Notes: generated by a model not told the origin, from the letters alone. DNA of 64,000 nt from Nitrospirota bacterium (GCA_030684575.1 JAUXVD010000014.1:1-64000); one strand, 5' to 3'. Counted from the first letter of the stretch, positions 6,970 through 15,309 are shown. Numbers and translations are program-made.

Positions 6970-7953
6970 TCACGCGTACTTGTGGTCGCGGAACCATCTC
7001 ACGGCTTTTTCCAGTGCAACCTCCGGCGGTGTCTGCGGGATGCCGAGTTCCCGGATGGCCTTGCTGCAGTCGTAGTGCATCTTGTATTTGGCCATTTTTA
7101 CCCCTTCGAGTGGAATACGCGGTTGCTGGCCCGTGATGTTCGACAGCCATTGGTTCAGGTAGGCCAGCGGCAGGATCGCTAGCCGAGGGAGCTTGATCGT
7201 GGGCGCCTTCACGCCGGTCAGGCGACTCAAGATCTCGAATACCTCCCACAACATCAAGTTCTTGTTGCCCAGAATATAGCGCTCACCGATCCGACCCTTC
7301 TCCATCGCCAGTAAATGGCCTTCTGCCACATCATCGACGTCCACGATGTTCATCCCGGTTTCGATATAGGCGGGCATCCGGCCCTTCATGAAGTCCACGA
7401 TGACCTGCCCTGTCGGAGTCGGCTTTATGTCACCGGCCCCGACCGGGGCGCTGGGGTTCACGATGACGACCGGCAGTCCCGCTTGCACAAGCGTCAAGAC
7501 CTCCTGCTCGGCCAGGTACTTCGACCGTTTGTAATGGCCGGCCATCTGTTCGAGCGAGACGGGCGTCTCTTCCGTGCCGAGCCCTCCGCCGGGGGGGAGG
7601 CCAATGGCGCCGATGGTGCTGCAGTACACGATCCGCTCGGTGCCGACGTCGCGAGCCGCTTCCAGCAGATTCTTTGTGCCGGTGACGTTCACGTCATAGA
7701 AAATCGAGGGATCTTTGGCCCAGAGCGCATAGTGCGCCGCCACATGGTAGAGCTGCTGGCAGCCGGTGAGGGCCTTGCGCAGCGAGGTCTGATCGCGCAG
7801 ATCGCCCTCGACCTGCTCGATGGTTAACCCTTGAAGGTTCCGGAGGTCAGATTCGGCACGAGCCAGAACGCGGACGTCGATCCCGCGTTGGACCAGCGCA
7901 CGTGCGACGGCACCTCCGATAAACCCGGTCGCGCCTGTGACGAGAACTTTCAT
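6970..7953 (-). CDS. hpnA: HpnA-like hopanoid-associated sugar epimerase/dehydratase
   Basis: This 327-residue short-chain dehydrogenase/reductase has the Rossmann motif GATGFIG (residues 7-13) and an active-site HYKRSK (YxxxK) motif. It carries several HpnA-type signatures: FHVAA-like YHVAAHYALW, VNPSAPVGAGDIKPTPTG, MNIVDVDDVAEGHLLA and GRIGERYILG. HpnA proteins are found with hopanoid genes, and the ispA-like gene lies just upstream. The start at 7953 (MKVLVTGATG) matches the family; the open frame extends further upstream through a repeat. Its exact reaction in hopanoid modification is not firmly established. Family assignment is strong; substrate is inferred. Confidence 0.9.
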   Translation of the reverse strand: MKVLVTGATGFIGGAVARALVQRGIDVRVLARAESDLRNLQGLTIEQVEGDLRDQTSLRKALTGCQQLYHVAAHYALWAKDPSIFYDVNVTGTKNLLEAARDVGTERIVYCSTIGAIGLPPGGGLGTEETPVSLEQMAGHYKRSKYLAEQEVLTLVQAGLPVVIVNPSAPVGAGDIKPTPTGQVIVDFMKGRMPAYIETGMNIVDVDDVAEGHLLAMEKGRIGERYILGNKNLMLWEVFEILSRLTGVKAPTIKLPRLAILPLAYLNQWLSNITGQQPRIPLEGVKMAKYKMHYDCSKAIRELGIPQTPPEVALEKAVRWFRDHKYA

Positions 7954-7955
7954 TG

Positions 7956-8048
7956 CGAAGAAGTGATGCGTGATGGGTGATGCGTGATGAGTTGGAAGTA
8001 AGGAGCCAGTTTCATCTTGCCTCATCACCCATCACTGATCACACGCCA
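7956..8048. repeat. Family D palindromic intergenic repeat, copy 1
   Basis: It contains direct and inverted versions of GTGATGCGTGATG and TCATCACCCATCAC, so the sequence can fold back on itself. It lies between hpnA and the ispA-like gene. A related copy lies at 20403-20495. Confidence 0.6.
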
Positions 8049-8050
8049 CG

Positions 8051-8941
8051 TTAGTTTTTTCTGGAAGTTATGTAGCGCGCGATTTCGCGGAGCGGGTCGG
8101 CTGCAGGGCCGAATGACGACAGCCGTGCGATCGCCCGGTCGACGCACTCGTCGGCCAGTTTTTTGGCGCCGTCCACGCCGTAGAATGTTGGATAGGTCTT
8201 CTTGCCCCGTTCCGCGTCGGTATTCGGGTTCTTGCCGAGTTCCTCACGAGTGCCGGTCACATTGAGCACATCGTCGGCAATCTGAAACGCGAGGCCGATG
8301 TCTTCCGCATAACCGGTCAGATTGGCCAGTTGGGCTTCCGTCGCGCCTGCGGCAATGGCGCCCATGCGTACGGCGGCACGCATCAACATGCCGGTTTTGT
8401 GCTTGTGAATGTTTTGCAATGTTGCGAGGTCGATGTCTTTGTTCTCTGCCTGGATGTCGAAGACCTGGCCGCCAACCATGCCGAGATTGCCTGAGCCGTA
8501 GGCCAGTTCCTGAATCAAGCGGACTTGCCGCACAGGATCGCAGCCCTTCATGAGGTCTGGACGGCTGCAGAGATCGAACGCCATCGTGAGCAACGCATCG
8601 CCTGCCAGGATCGCCATCGCATCGCCATAGACCTTGTGATTCGTCGGCTTTCCGCGACGGAAGTCGTCGTTGTCCATCGCGGGCAGATCGTCGTGGATCA
8701 GCGAATAGGTGTGGATAAACTCCAGCGAGCAGGCCACGGCCATCAATCCGGGTGGGGTGGTTCCGAGTGCTTCGGCCGCTGTAATCGTCAGGATCGGGCG
8801 GATCCGTTTGCCGCCTGCCATGAGGCTGTACCGCATGCTCTCGTGCAATGTGGTCGGTGGCGTCGTGGCAGGAGGGCTCACCTGATCGAGGAATCGATCG
8901 ACGTCGATCCGCTTCTGTTCGAGATAGTCCTTAATGTTCAT
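8051..8941 (-). CDS. ispA: Short-chain polyprenyl (farnesyl/geranylgeranyl) diphosphate synthase
   Basis: This 296-residue enzyme has the first Asp-rich motif DDLPAMDNDD at 84-93 and the second, DDVLN, at 223-227. GGKRIRP near 43-49 is the conserved diphosphate-binding loop. It condenses isopentenyl diphosphate with allylic diphosphates to make FPP or GGPP, the precursors of hopanoids and carotenoids made by neighbouring gene products. The start at 8941 (MNIKDYLEQK) fits the family. The ORF track extension upstream has no support. FPP versus GGPP cannot be settled from the motifs, so ispA is used as the general symbol. Confidence 0.9.
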   Translation of the reverse strand: MNIKDYLEQKRIDVDRFLDQVSPPATTPPTTLHESMRYSLMAGGKRIRPILTITAAEALGTTPPGLMAVACSLEFIHTYSLIHDDLPAMDNDDFRRGKPTNHKVYGDAMAILAGDALLTMAFDLCSRPDLMKGCDPVRQVRLIQELAYGSGNLGMVGGQVFDIQAENKDIDLATLQNIHKHKTGMLMRAAVRMGAIAAGATEAQLANLTGYAEDIGLAFQIADDVLNVTGTREELGKNPNTDAERGKKTYPTFYGVDGAKKLADECVDRAIARLSSFGPAADPLREIARYITSRKN

Positions 8942-9037
8942 GGGGATAAGGTGCGAGTTGTGATGACTGTCCTGAACCGGCGCGGAGAGTACCAAACAGG
9001 TCGGAGGCTGTCAAACAGCGGAGGGGATGGAAGCTGA

Positions 9038-9217
9038 TGATCTTCTGTGCTCGCGCAACGCGCGGCCTAGGAAGGTCCTCGTTGGACGCGCGCAGTGGAA
9101 GATCAATCAGTTCCCATCCTTGAGAGATAACGAGCGAGCTTGGAGGGAGCATATATTTGGAGGGAGCATATATATTGTTCGATGCGCGCAGTACAGGGCA
9201 GTCTCGGCCACTCCCTT
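9038..9217. repeat. Family A palindromic repeat with 17-bp tandem duplication
   Basis: The segment 9038-9105 is palindromic, with ends TGATCTTC and GAAGATCA around the family motif TGCTCGCG...GACGCGCGCAGT. A second half-copy (GATGCGCGCAGTACAGGGCAG) lies at about 9180-9217. Between them, TTGGAGGGAGCATATAT is repeated exactly twice at 9140-9173. No gene is seen from 8942 to 9414. Confidence 0.7.
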
Positions 9218-9377
9218 AAAAAGAGGTATAGGGAATTAAGAGTCCATCGCACGGGCTCATGGCATGTCTCGGTATACCAATGTGTGGTCAAGCGAGAAGG
9301 ACATTCGTAGTGGAGTCAATCCTAGTCGCTGACGTAAGGGGCTAGAAACTAAGACCTACCACGAGTCTCTGCGCCCC

Positions 9378-9407
9378 TTGCCTCTCGCCGTTCGCCTTCG
9401 CTATACT
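9378..9407 (+). promoter_or_regulatory. Possible sigma70 promoter for a leaderless mRNA
   Basis: TTGCCT at 9378-9383 and TATACT at 9402-9407 are separated by 18 bp. The start codon at 9415 lies only 8 bp after the -10 box, about where transcription would start, and no ribosome-binding site precedes it. Computed by eye only. Confidence 0.4.
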
Positions 9408-9414
9408 CCGCGAC

Positions 9415-9708
9415 ATGAGTATCAGAAAAGGTGGCGGAGACTGGGAGCCGATGCTGTTGGGGATTGAACCCCGCAACTGCAAGGTCTGCAAGGAAGGGCT
9501 CTACCGCAACAAGACGTTTTTTTCCGGCGGATGGTCTCGTTGTGCCTTGTGCGATGAGTTTGTTCATTACAGTTGTCTAGCCAGCGGCAAAGTTTCGTTC
9601 CTGAAAGCCCGTCCCCGCGTATGCAAGACTTGCCGCGCCGCCCAAGAGGGCAGCACCCTTCCTACGCCTTCGCCGAAGGAAGAGGCTCCAGCGGCCGTCG
9701 GGTCGTGA
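9415..9708 (+). CDS. Small C4HC3 (PHD-like) zinc-finger protein
   Basis: The 97-residue protein has Cys/His in the order C22-x2-C25, C43-x2-C46, H51, C54, C70-x2-C73. The spacing C-x2-C-x17-C-x2-C-x4-H-x2-C-x15-C-x2-C fits the cross-brace PHD/RING pattern of eukaryotic zinc fingers, which is uncommon in bacteria. A proline-rich tail follows. The start codon overlaps no upstream gene and no ribosome-binding site is seen (see the promoter entry). The next gene begins at its stop codon (GTGA overlap), so the two are likely co-translated. I do not recognise a specific family, and function is unknown. Confidence 0.65.
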   Translation: MSIRKGGGDWEPMLLGIEPRNCKVCKEGLYRNKTFFSGGWSRCALCDEFVHYSCLASGKVSFLKARPRVCKTCRAAQEGSTLPTPSPKEEAPAAVGS

Positions 9709-10040
9709 CCCCCAGCTCACAATCAAGCCCGGTGGAAACCCGTCCGGGCTGGCATGTCTTTTTTTCTGAATCGGTCCGGTTCGTTCTTGCGCCGCTCGTT
9801 CTCCTCTTCAGTGGATTTTTTACCGCGAACTTCATCATCAGTGGCGAATATACCTGGCCGCGGACTAGCCGGACATTGGCGTTGACGCTGACCGTACTGA
9901 TTCTCTCCCGTGAATTTGTCTACAAGGAACAGCTGTCGCATAACGACACGCCGGGGCGTGCGCGGTCGGCACTCCTCTATTCCTGTGTGTTGCCCTATCT
10001 GTTGGGCGTGGTGGTGATGCTCATTCTTTGGGCCCTGTAG
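9705..10040 (+). CDS. Small membrane protein, unknown function
   Basis: The start is GTG 9705, overlapping the upstream stop by GTGA; longer frames from 9573 would overlap the zinc-finger gene deeply. The 111-residue product has three hydrophobic segments (about residues 25-46, 56-70 and 88-111) and a short N-terminal cytoplasmic stretch. I do not recognise the family. Overlap with the zinc-finger gene suggests they act together, perhaps with the finger recruited to the membrane, but that is inference. A family B repeat starts 2 bp after the stop. Confidence 0.6.
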   Translation: MTPSSQSSPVETRPGWHVFFSESVRFVLAPLVLLFSGFFTANFIISGEYTWPRTSRTLALTLTVLILSREFVYKEQLSHNDTPGRARSALLYSCVLPYLLGVVVMLILWAL

Positions 10041-10042
10041 CC

Positions 10043-10163
10043 GGATGCTGAAACAGACTGCCAGCTTCGTTCTCGTCTCATCGAAATCCTCAACGTACCA
10101 CTGAGGGTACGCCTCCGGTTTCGATTCGCCTGCGGCCTTGCTGGACGGCCTTTTTGAGCATCC
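10043..10163 (+). repeat. Family B palindromic repeat, copy 3
   Basis: This 121-bp element has ends GGATGCTGAAACAG and the complement of GGATGCTCAAAAAG, with core CGTACCAC-TGA-GGGTACG. It begins 2 bp after the stop of the small membrane-protein gene. Confidence 0.9.
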
Positions 10164-10273
10164 GGCAAGAGGGGTTGTCTGTTATGCCGCAGGGATAGTC
10201 TGATAAGGTTCTGTCGTGGTGAATTGATTTATCGGCAGCTTCCTAGCAGGCTGCTTTGGAGCGAGGACGGTCT

Positions 10274-10642
10274 ATGGCAGAGATTATTCGTAGCGGGGCC
10301 TTTCTCCAACAATGTTGGTCGGTACATCCGCTCTGTCTGAAGGTCAAGCGTGTTGAGTCGGAGCGCATTGTCGTGCTGACTTGTAGTTCCTGTCGCATGG
10401 TGCATCGGGTGACCACCGATGCGGTGACCAGGCAGGATGCGACAGGAGATTCCACGTCGCCTGTCATCGATCCTGCACAGCCGGACGGAATTCCGGCGCT
10501 CAAGATCTGCATGGGTACCCATGTGGCTGCGTTATCGGTCCGGGAGATGGATGTGTTTGAGGATGCGCTGTGGGTCCGCTGTGCGGAATGTCGAGCGCAG
10601 TACAATTTGACGGTCTCCCAGTTTGAAACCCATCAGAAGTAG
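10274..10642 (+). CDS. Conserved small protein with two CxxC pairs
   Basis: The 122-residue product has two CxxC pairs (CSSC near residue 40 and CAEC near residue 105), which could form one zinc ribbon. It has no signal peptide or membrane segment. The start at ATG 10274 is preferred because GAGCGAGGA lies 8-16 bp upstream; a TTG at 10256 is possible. I do not recognise the family. The gene lies between repeats and small unknown genes. A role as a small DNA- or protein-binding adaptor is possible but not shown. Confidence 0.55.
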   Translation: MAEIIRSGAFLQQCWSVHPLCLKVKRVESERIVVLTCSSCRMVHRVTTDAVTRQDATGDSTSPVIDPAQPDGIPALKICMGTHVAALSVREMDVFEDALWVRCAECRAQYNLTVSQFETHQK

Positions 10643-10675
10643 CCGGCCCGGGTCGAGCCGATCGCTTGCCTGTTG

Positions 10676-11296
10676 ATGATTATGCCATCCCAATTCACAG
10701 ACGAAGAGACAGCCTTACTGGCCGATCAGCACTTTTTTCTCGCCAAGGCGCAAATCATGGAAAAGATGCGTCATTCGCTCTCAGTCACCCATGCCGTCTT
10801 GAAAGAAGAGGTTTCGTCAGTTGCGCTCGTGACCCCGCCGGGCTTCAATCACGCCACCTGCCAATTTGTAAAGGGAGAGCATCTCGAGTCCTTTCCCTAC
10901 CAATATCTGGATTTCCCGAAACACTTTCACGATTCGAAGGTCTTTGCCTTTCGAACGCTCTTTTGGTGGGGGCATCATGTCGTCTGTGCTCTGCTGTTGG
11001 AGGGGGAGGGGATCAAGCAGCATAAGGCCAGGATCGTGGACCGGTTTCATCAGCTTGCCGGGCAGGGACTGGAACTGTCCCTGGCGCCGACCTTGTGGGA
11101 ATGGAAACGTGGCGAGGGTTATACGTTGCCGATCACTCACGATCGCAAGGCACAGATTGCCGCCGTGCTGGCTGAACGATCATTCTTGAAGATTGTCCGT
11201 TTCCTGCCGTTTACTGATCCCAGGGCTCAGTCGGGCAACGTGCCGGAATTCAGCCGCGAGACCTTTCGGGCCATCCTGCCGATCGTGACCCGCTAG
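10676..11296 (+). CDS. Conserved hypothetical protein
   Basis: This soluble 206-residue protein has no signal peptide and no motif I recognise. Composition is normal for a real gene, and the frame is long and intact. ATGs at 10676 and 10682 are alternative starts; neither has a strong ribosome-binding site. It follows the CxxC protein by 33 bp and might be co-transcribed with it. Tryptophan- and histidine-rich segments (LFWWGHHVVCALL, TLWEWKRGEG) stand out but do not identify a function. Confidence 0.55.
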   Translation: MIMPSQFTDEETALLADQHFFLAKAQIMEKMRHSLSVTHAVLKEEVSSVALVTPPGFNHATCQFVKGEHLESFPYQYLDFPKHFHDSKVFAFRTLFWWGHHVVCALLLEGEGIKQHKARIVDRFHQLAGQGLELSLAPTLWEWKRGEGYTLPITHDRKAQIAAVLAERSFLKIVRFLPFTDPRAQSGNVPEFSRETFRAILPIVTR

Positions 11297-11551
11297 AATA
11301 TCGACGGTATGTAGGGGGGCCTCTCAAGAGAACCGTTCAGCAGGATGCTCAGCAAGCCCGTCCTCATCGTTTGTCCGTCGTTCGTGAAGCGTACTCGAAA
11401 ACCGGAAATTTTTCCGCTTCACGAGATAGGGTCTTCGTACTGGCGGGACTTTCCCGCATGCTGTCCGAGCCGGTATTTGTCTATGGCCCGTAACTTGGGT
11501 AGACTGGGACCGCTTCAACGAAACGGCGGCCAATCGCAAGGAGGATCAATC
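11297..11551. other. Intergenic repeat-rich region
   Basis: A partial family B end (GGATGCTCAGCAAGCCCGTC, from about 11344) is followed by GTCGTTCGTGAAGCG and the inverted CGCTTCACGAGATAG. The motif CGTTCGTGAAGCG recurs near 28681, before the CDP-alcohol transferase gene. AAGGAGG at 11538-11544 is the ribosome-binding site of the next gene. Confidence 0.5.
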
Positions 11552-12208
11552 GTGATACAGACAAGTGGACGACGGGGTATCGGTATTCTATGTGCGGCAA
11601 GTCTCTTGATGGGAACCGGTTGTGCTGGGAGCGGGAAGACGTTCTATCTGGACCTGCAGCAGAAACAAGCGGCGGCGCAGTACATGGAGCCGGAGCCGGT
11701 CAAGATCGTGATCGAATCGTTCGAGGATCGGCGTCCGGAGAAGGACCAGCTCGGTCTGCGGACTCACTTATGGGGCGGTGTGACCTACTTTAATGTGGCG
11801 GGAGAGCGGCCTGGAAATGTGGTAGCCCAGGCTCTTGCCGATCGTCTGAAGGCGCGCGGATGGAAGGATCGGGCCTGGACGGTGCGGGTCGTGCCCAGCG
11901 GGGCCGTGACGAATCTGAACGATGCCGACATTGTCATCAGCGGGCAATTGCTCGACTTCTCCGTCAACGCGAAGAGCCGGGTTTTCTCCACGGCGGTCAA
12001 TACGAGTAGCAAGATGGTCATTACCGCAACAAATCTTGGCGACAAAAGTTCGACCACCAGATTGGTGGAAGGGGCGCAGCGCGATACGGTGGTCTGGTTC
12101 AGCGAAGAGGATGTGCGAGCTCTAATGTCGGCGACCCTGAAGGACGGGATCGATCGGTACCTGGCCGATACGACGATCGAGCAGAAGGCCTTGCGGTCGA
12201 CACGTTGA
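11552..12208 (+). CDS. YajG-like lipoprotein
   Basis: The start is GTG 11552, behind AAGGAGG at 11538-11544; the long open frame further upstream runs through repeats. The 218-residue product has a signal peptide and Cys24 in a GTGC lipobox. The mature domain (VKIVIESFEDRRP, LADRLKARGW, ADIVISGQLLDFSV) matches the YajG/lipoprotein_16-type fold of outer-membrane or periplasmic lipoproteins. Members often accompany ABC or envelope stress systems, but the function is not known. The next gene follows in the same direction 27 bp later. Confidence 0.7.
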   Translation: MIQTSGRRGIGILCAASLLMGTGCAGSGKTFYLDLQQKQAAAQYMEPEPVKIVIESFEDRRPEKDQLGLRTHLWGGVTYFNVAGERPGNVVAQALADRLKARGWKDRAWTVRVVPSGAVTNLNDADIVISGQLLDFSVNAKSRVFSTAVNTSSKMVITATNLGDKSSTTRLVEGAQRDTVVWFSEEDVRALMSATLKDGIDRYLADTTIEQKALRSTR

Positions 12209-12235
12209 TGGGTATGGGGGAAGAGGTGCTCCATC

Positions 12236-13297
12236 GTGCGTGAACGTCGTTGGGAAACGACGACCCCGCTGACCTTTGGACAGGTACTCGCTGTGGGCGA
12301 ACGGCTGGCTGCGTTGGGGTTGAAGCCGGCAGTCCCGGCCAGAGACGTCATCTGTTATATCGAAGAATGGACGGTTGAGGCGCCTGAGGATTTCGATCAG
12401 CTGGACGCCTGGCCCACGGAAGATGAGACGCTGATCCATGTTCGCGAGGGGTGGCGCGGCGACTTCTTTCTCCTGGCCGGGGCCTATCACACCGTCTACC
12501 AGCGGTATCAGGACGTCGGTACCTATTGCTCGATCAGCCATCCCTGGCGCATTCGCGACCCGCTGCGGCTACATGATCCCCGCAGCATGCTCTGGTTGGG
12601 ATTTCGCCATGCCCATTCGTTTATCCGCGTCCGGCTCCAGACGAACGAGGTCATCACTCCTGGGGAGACGCGCGGCGATGCCGAGCGGGCACAGTGGCTG
12701 GAGGAACGGCGCACGGCGTTCCTCGAAGCGATTACACTTCTGGAGCTTCCCGTCGAGACATCGGTTGAGAAGGGCCAACTGGTATTGCGTCCAGTCGATC
12801 CCTCCGTGCCGTTTTTCTGTTCATGGCCCGATGCCTTCGGGCCCTGCCAGCTCGAATTTAACACTTCAGACGCCTACGAGTTCCTGGTGCCGGCCAGTAA
12901 ATTGGCTGGCACCGCTGCATCGGAACCAGCCAGCGTCCGGGCCTATCTGACGGGTTTTTCAGAGGACGCGCTGGTCGATTTTCAATCGATTGATCCGCCT
13001 GCCCGCTCCGTCTATCGATGCTCGGTGCATTGTCCGATGGACGACTTGCCGGAAGTCCGATCCGCGATCGCCCCCGATGGCCGCCTCTATAGCACCCTCT
13101 GTGAGTTTCAAACCCAAGAACTGCTTCCAAGTGGAGAGGAGGCCTCCGCCATTATCGGGATCGTCGGCAATGAAACGGGGTTCCACATCGAGGCTCGCTT
13201 GAACCGGGCTCCGCTGGGCGAAGATCTGATGGCCCCCTGGTTGGAGCGGTTGATTGGGCATGGGGTGGTGTATGCGCCGCTCCCCCCCTTCATCTAG
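12236..13297 (+). CDS. Conserved hypothetical protein (353 aa)
   Basis: The start is GTG 12236, with AGAGGTG upstream. The 353-residue product is soluble and lacks a signal peptide. No catalytic motif is recognised. It is Trp- and His-rich in the centre (GTYCSISHPWRIRDPLRLHD, SMLWLGFRHAH). The gene is preceded by the YajG-like lipoprotein and followed, 2 bp after the stop, by a family B repeat. Function unknown. Confidence 0.6.
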   Translation: MRERRWETTTPLTFGQVLAVGERLAALGLKPAVPARDVICYIEEWTVEAPEDFDQLDAWPTEDETLIHVREGWRGDFFLLAGAYHTVYQRYQDVGTYCSISHPWRIRDPLRLHDPRSMLWLGFRHAHSFIRVRLQTNEVITPGETRGDAERAQWLEERRTAFLEAITLLELPVETSVEKGQLVLRPVDPSVPFFCSWPDAFGPCQLEFNTSDAYEFLVPASKLAGTAASEPASVRAYLTGFSEDALVDFQSIDPPARSVYRCSVHCPMDDLPEVRSAIAPDGRLYSTLCEFQTQELLPSGEEASAIIGIVGNETGFHIEARLNRAPLGEDLMAPWLERLIGHGVVYAPLPPFI

Positions 13298-13299
13298 GA

Positions 13300-13420
13300 G
13301 GATGCTGAAACAGTCCGCCAGCGTCGTTCTCGCCTCGAGAGCATCCTCAACGTAGCCCAAGGCTACGCCTCCGGTGCTCTCTTTGGCTGCGGCCTTGCTG
13401 GACGGCCTGTTTGAGCATCC
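13300..13420 (+). repeat. Family B palindromic repeat, copy 4 (type copy)
   Basis: The whole 121-bp element is a near-perfect palindrome. Ends are GGATGCTGAAACAG and the complement of GGATGCTCAAACAG; GAGAGCA pairs with TGCTCTC; the centre is CGTAGCC-CAA-GGCTACG. It starts 2 bp after the stop codon. A second right-half fragment lies at about 13452-13488 (TACGCCTCCGG, CTGCGGCCTTGCTTGG). Confidence 0.95.
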
Positions 13421-13602
13421 TGCGCGAGCCTATAGAAGGTTCAAAGTGTACGCCTCCGGTTATTTCTGCCCTGCGGCCTTGCTTGGGACTAGGCGTGTCT
13501 CGGCGCGCCAGGGTTGGGCGGGTGAAAAAGGCGATCGTTTTGAGCCGTCCGCTTCTTCCACTTTATTTGAGAATCGTACGCAGATCCTGAAACGTAAGAA
13601 TT

Positions 13603-14712
13603 ATGCTCTCCGCTTCCACACTCAAGTCCATTTTGGCCAAGCCCTTCATGCCTCCGGTGTTTTTCTTTTCCGGAGTGGGCTATGACACGCTGACGCTTAC
13701 CCGCATCGATCGCTTGCAAGACAATCTGTTGTTGCTGATCTATCTGCTCGTATTGGGCCTGCTCATCGTGCTGACCGGGAGGTTGGGGATCGAGCCGGTG
13801 CCGGACCTGGGGCAGTTGTCGACCTTGTCACCCTTCGCGCGGTGGGTGCTGCGTGTGAGACCTTACTATCCGATGGCGGTGCAGTTTCTCCTGGGCGGGC
13901 TGTTCAGCGCCTATGCGATCTTCTATTTCCGTAGCGCGACGTTGACGAGCAGCGCGATATTTTTTGTCCTGCTGGTGGTATTTCTCGTCGCGAACGAATT
14001 TTTGCGCGATCGACTTTCCAGCCTGCGCCTTCTCGTGAGCCTCTATGCGCTGGTCTGCTTCGCCTTTTTCACGTTCTTTCTCCCGGTCATGACCGGTCTC
14101 ATGAATGCCGTCATTTTCCTGATCGGAGCCGGCCTGAGCGCGGTCGTGACATTTCGTGTGGTGCATTTGATTTATCGCAATAACCCGGACCGCTCGAAGC
14201 GGGAGGCCGTCGGAGTCGCGGCGCCGGCCTTTGCATTGATCGGGTTGCTGGTCGGGTGTTACTTCCTCAATTGGATTCCCCCTGTGCCGCTCTCGATGAA
14301 GTTCGGCGGGATCTATCATGAGGTGAGGAAGAGCGGCGAGCAGTTCGAACTGTCGTTTGAGAAACAGTGGTACCAGGTCTGGAAACGGTCGGATAACACG
14401 TTCCCGGCTAACGAACCGATCTATTGCTTCACCGCTGTGTTTGCCCCGGTGGCCCTGGATACGACCGTCTATCACCATTGGTATTTCCGGCAGAATAGCC
14501 ATAAACCCTTTACCCACGCCGACAGGATTCCCATCAAGATCAACGGCGGGCGGGAAGGTGGCTATCGGGCCTATACGTTCAAACAGCGGCTTGACCCGGG
14601 TGATTGGCGAGTGGATGTGGAGACGGAAGATGGGCGCATCGTTGGGCGGGTATCCGTCACGGTTATTGAGCAGGGTGATGTGCAGCCAGCGCTGAGGACG
14701 GTCTTGTACTAA
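13603..14712 (+). CDS. DUF2914 domain membrane protein
   Basis: The 369-residue product has about eight hydrophobic helices between residues 35 and 235, then a soluble C-terminal domain. That domain has the DUF2914 pattern: YCFTAV, HHWYFRQ, GGYRAYTFKQRLDPGDWRVDVET and GRIVGRVSVTV. DUF2914 domains are of unknown function, thought to be exported beta-sandwich modules; here the domain would lie outside the membrane region. Start ATG 13603 has only a weak ribosome-binding site (GTAAG). Upstream (13421-13602) only repeat debris is seen. Confidence 0.75.
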   Translation: MLSASTLKSILAKPFMPPVFFFSGVGYDTLTLTRIDRLQDNLLLLIYLLVLGLLIVLTGRLGIEPVPDLGQLSTLSPFARWVLRVRPYYPMAVQFLLGGLFSAYAIFYFRSATLTSSAIFFVLLVVFLVANEFLRDRLSSLRLLVSLYALVCFAFFTFFLPVMTGLMNAVIFLIGAGLSAVVTFRVVHLIYRNNPDRSKREAVGVAAPAFALIGLLVGCYFLNWIPPVPLSMKFGGIYHEVRKSGEQFELSFEKQWYQVWKRSDNTFPANEPIYCFTAVFAPVALDTTVYHHWYFRQNSHKPFTHADRIPIKINGGREGGYRAYTFKQRLDPGDWRVDVETEDGRIVGRVSVTVIEQGDVQPALRTVLY

Positions 14713-14821
14713 TGAAGTCTCTTAGTGGGCTTCAGCTTCTTGGCAAGCGAGAGGGCACGGGGGTGTTGGCCTGGAAAGGCGACCGTATCGTTTAATCGAG
14801 TGAACCATTACCAGGAGTCGT

Positions 14822-15184
14822 ATGAACGTTCGCATTTTAGCGGCCTGTCCCTCCAGCCCCAATTGTGTCTCGACTCAAGCTCAAGATGCGGGCCATGCCA
14901 TCGCGCCCATTCGCTACCACAAGTCTCGGGCTGAGGCGAAGGAAGGCTTGAAGGAAGTCATTCGGTCCTTGCCACGCACCAAGCTCGTCGAAGAAGACGA
15001 GGGCTACCTGCACTACGAATTCACCAGCCTGTTACTTCGATTCGTCGATGATGTCGAGTTTCTCTTCGACGACGAGACGAAGACCCTCCATTTTCGCTCT
15101 GCATCCAGGACCGGCTACAGCGACCTGGGTGCCAACCGCACGCGTATGGGGCAGATCCGTACCCTCGTGGGGGAAACGATCTAG
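14822..15184 (+). CDS. DUF1499 family protein
   Basis: This 120-residue protein starts directly with CPSSPNCVST, the typical DUF1499 opening, and has RTKLVEED..YLHYEFTSLLLRFVDDVEF and the terminal SRTGYSDLGANRTRM. DUF1499 proteins are usually exported or lipidated, but no signal peptide is visible here, so it may be cytoplasmic. Ribosome-binding site CAGGAG lies upstream of ATG 14822. Function is unknown. A B-type repeat begins at the stop codon. Confidence 0.8.
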   Translation: MNVRILAACPSSPNCVSTQAQDAGHAIAPIRYHKSRAEAKEGLKEVIRSLPRTKLVEEDEGYLHYEFTSLLLRFVDDVEFLFDDETKTLHFRSASRTGYSDLGANRTRMGQIRTLVGETI

Positions 15185-15309
15185 CAGGCTGTTGATAAAG
15201 GCCGCCAGCGGCGTTCTCGCAGTGCGCAGAGGCTCAACATACTGCGGAGAGTACGCTTCGCCTCTCCGCTTGCTGCGGCCTTGCTGGACGGCCTTTCTGA
15301 ACAGCCTGC
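15184..15309 (+). repeat. Family B repeat, variant ends, copy 5
   Basis: This copy has variant termini GCAGGCTGTTGATAAAGGC and the complement of GCAGGCTGTTCAGAAAGGC. Its inner part keeps GCCGCCAGC, GTTCTCG and TGCTGCGGCC. It begins at the last base of the TAG stop codon of the DUF1499 gene. Further inverted sequence (TGTCAACAACCTGCTAG) at 15373-15389 mirrors CTAGCAGGCTGTTGA at the left end, suggesting a nested element to about 15390. Confidence 0.8.
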
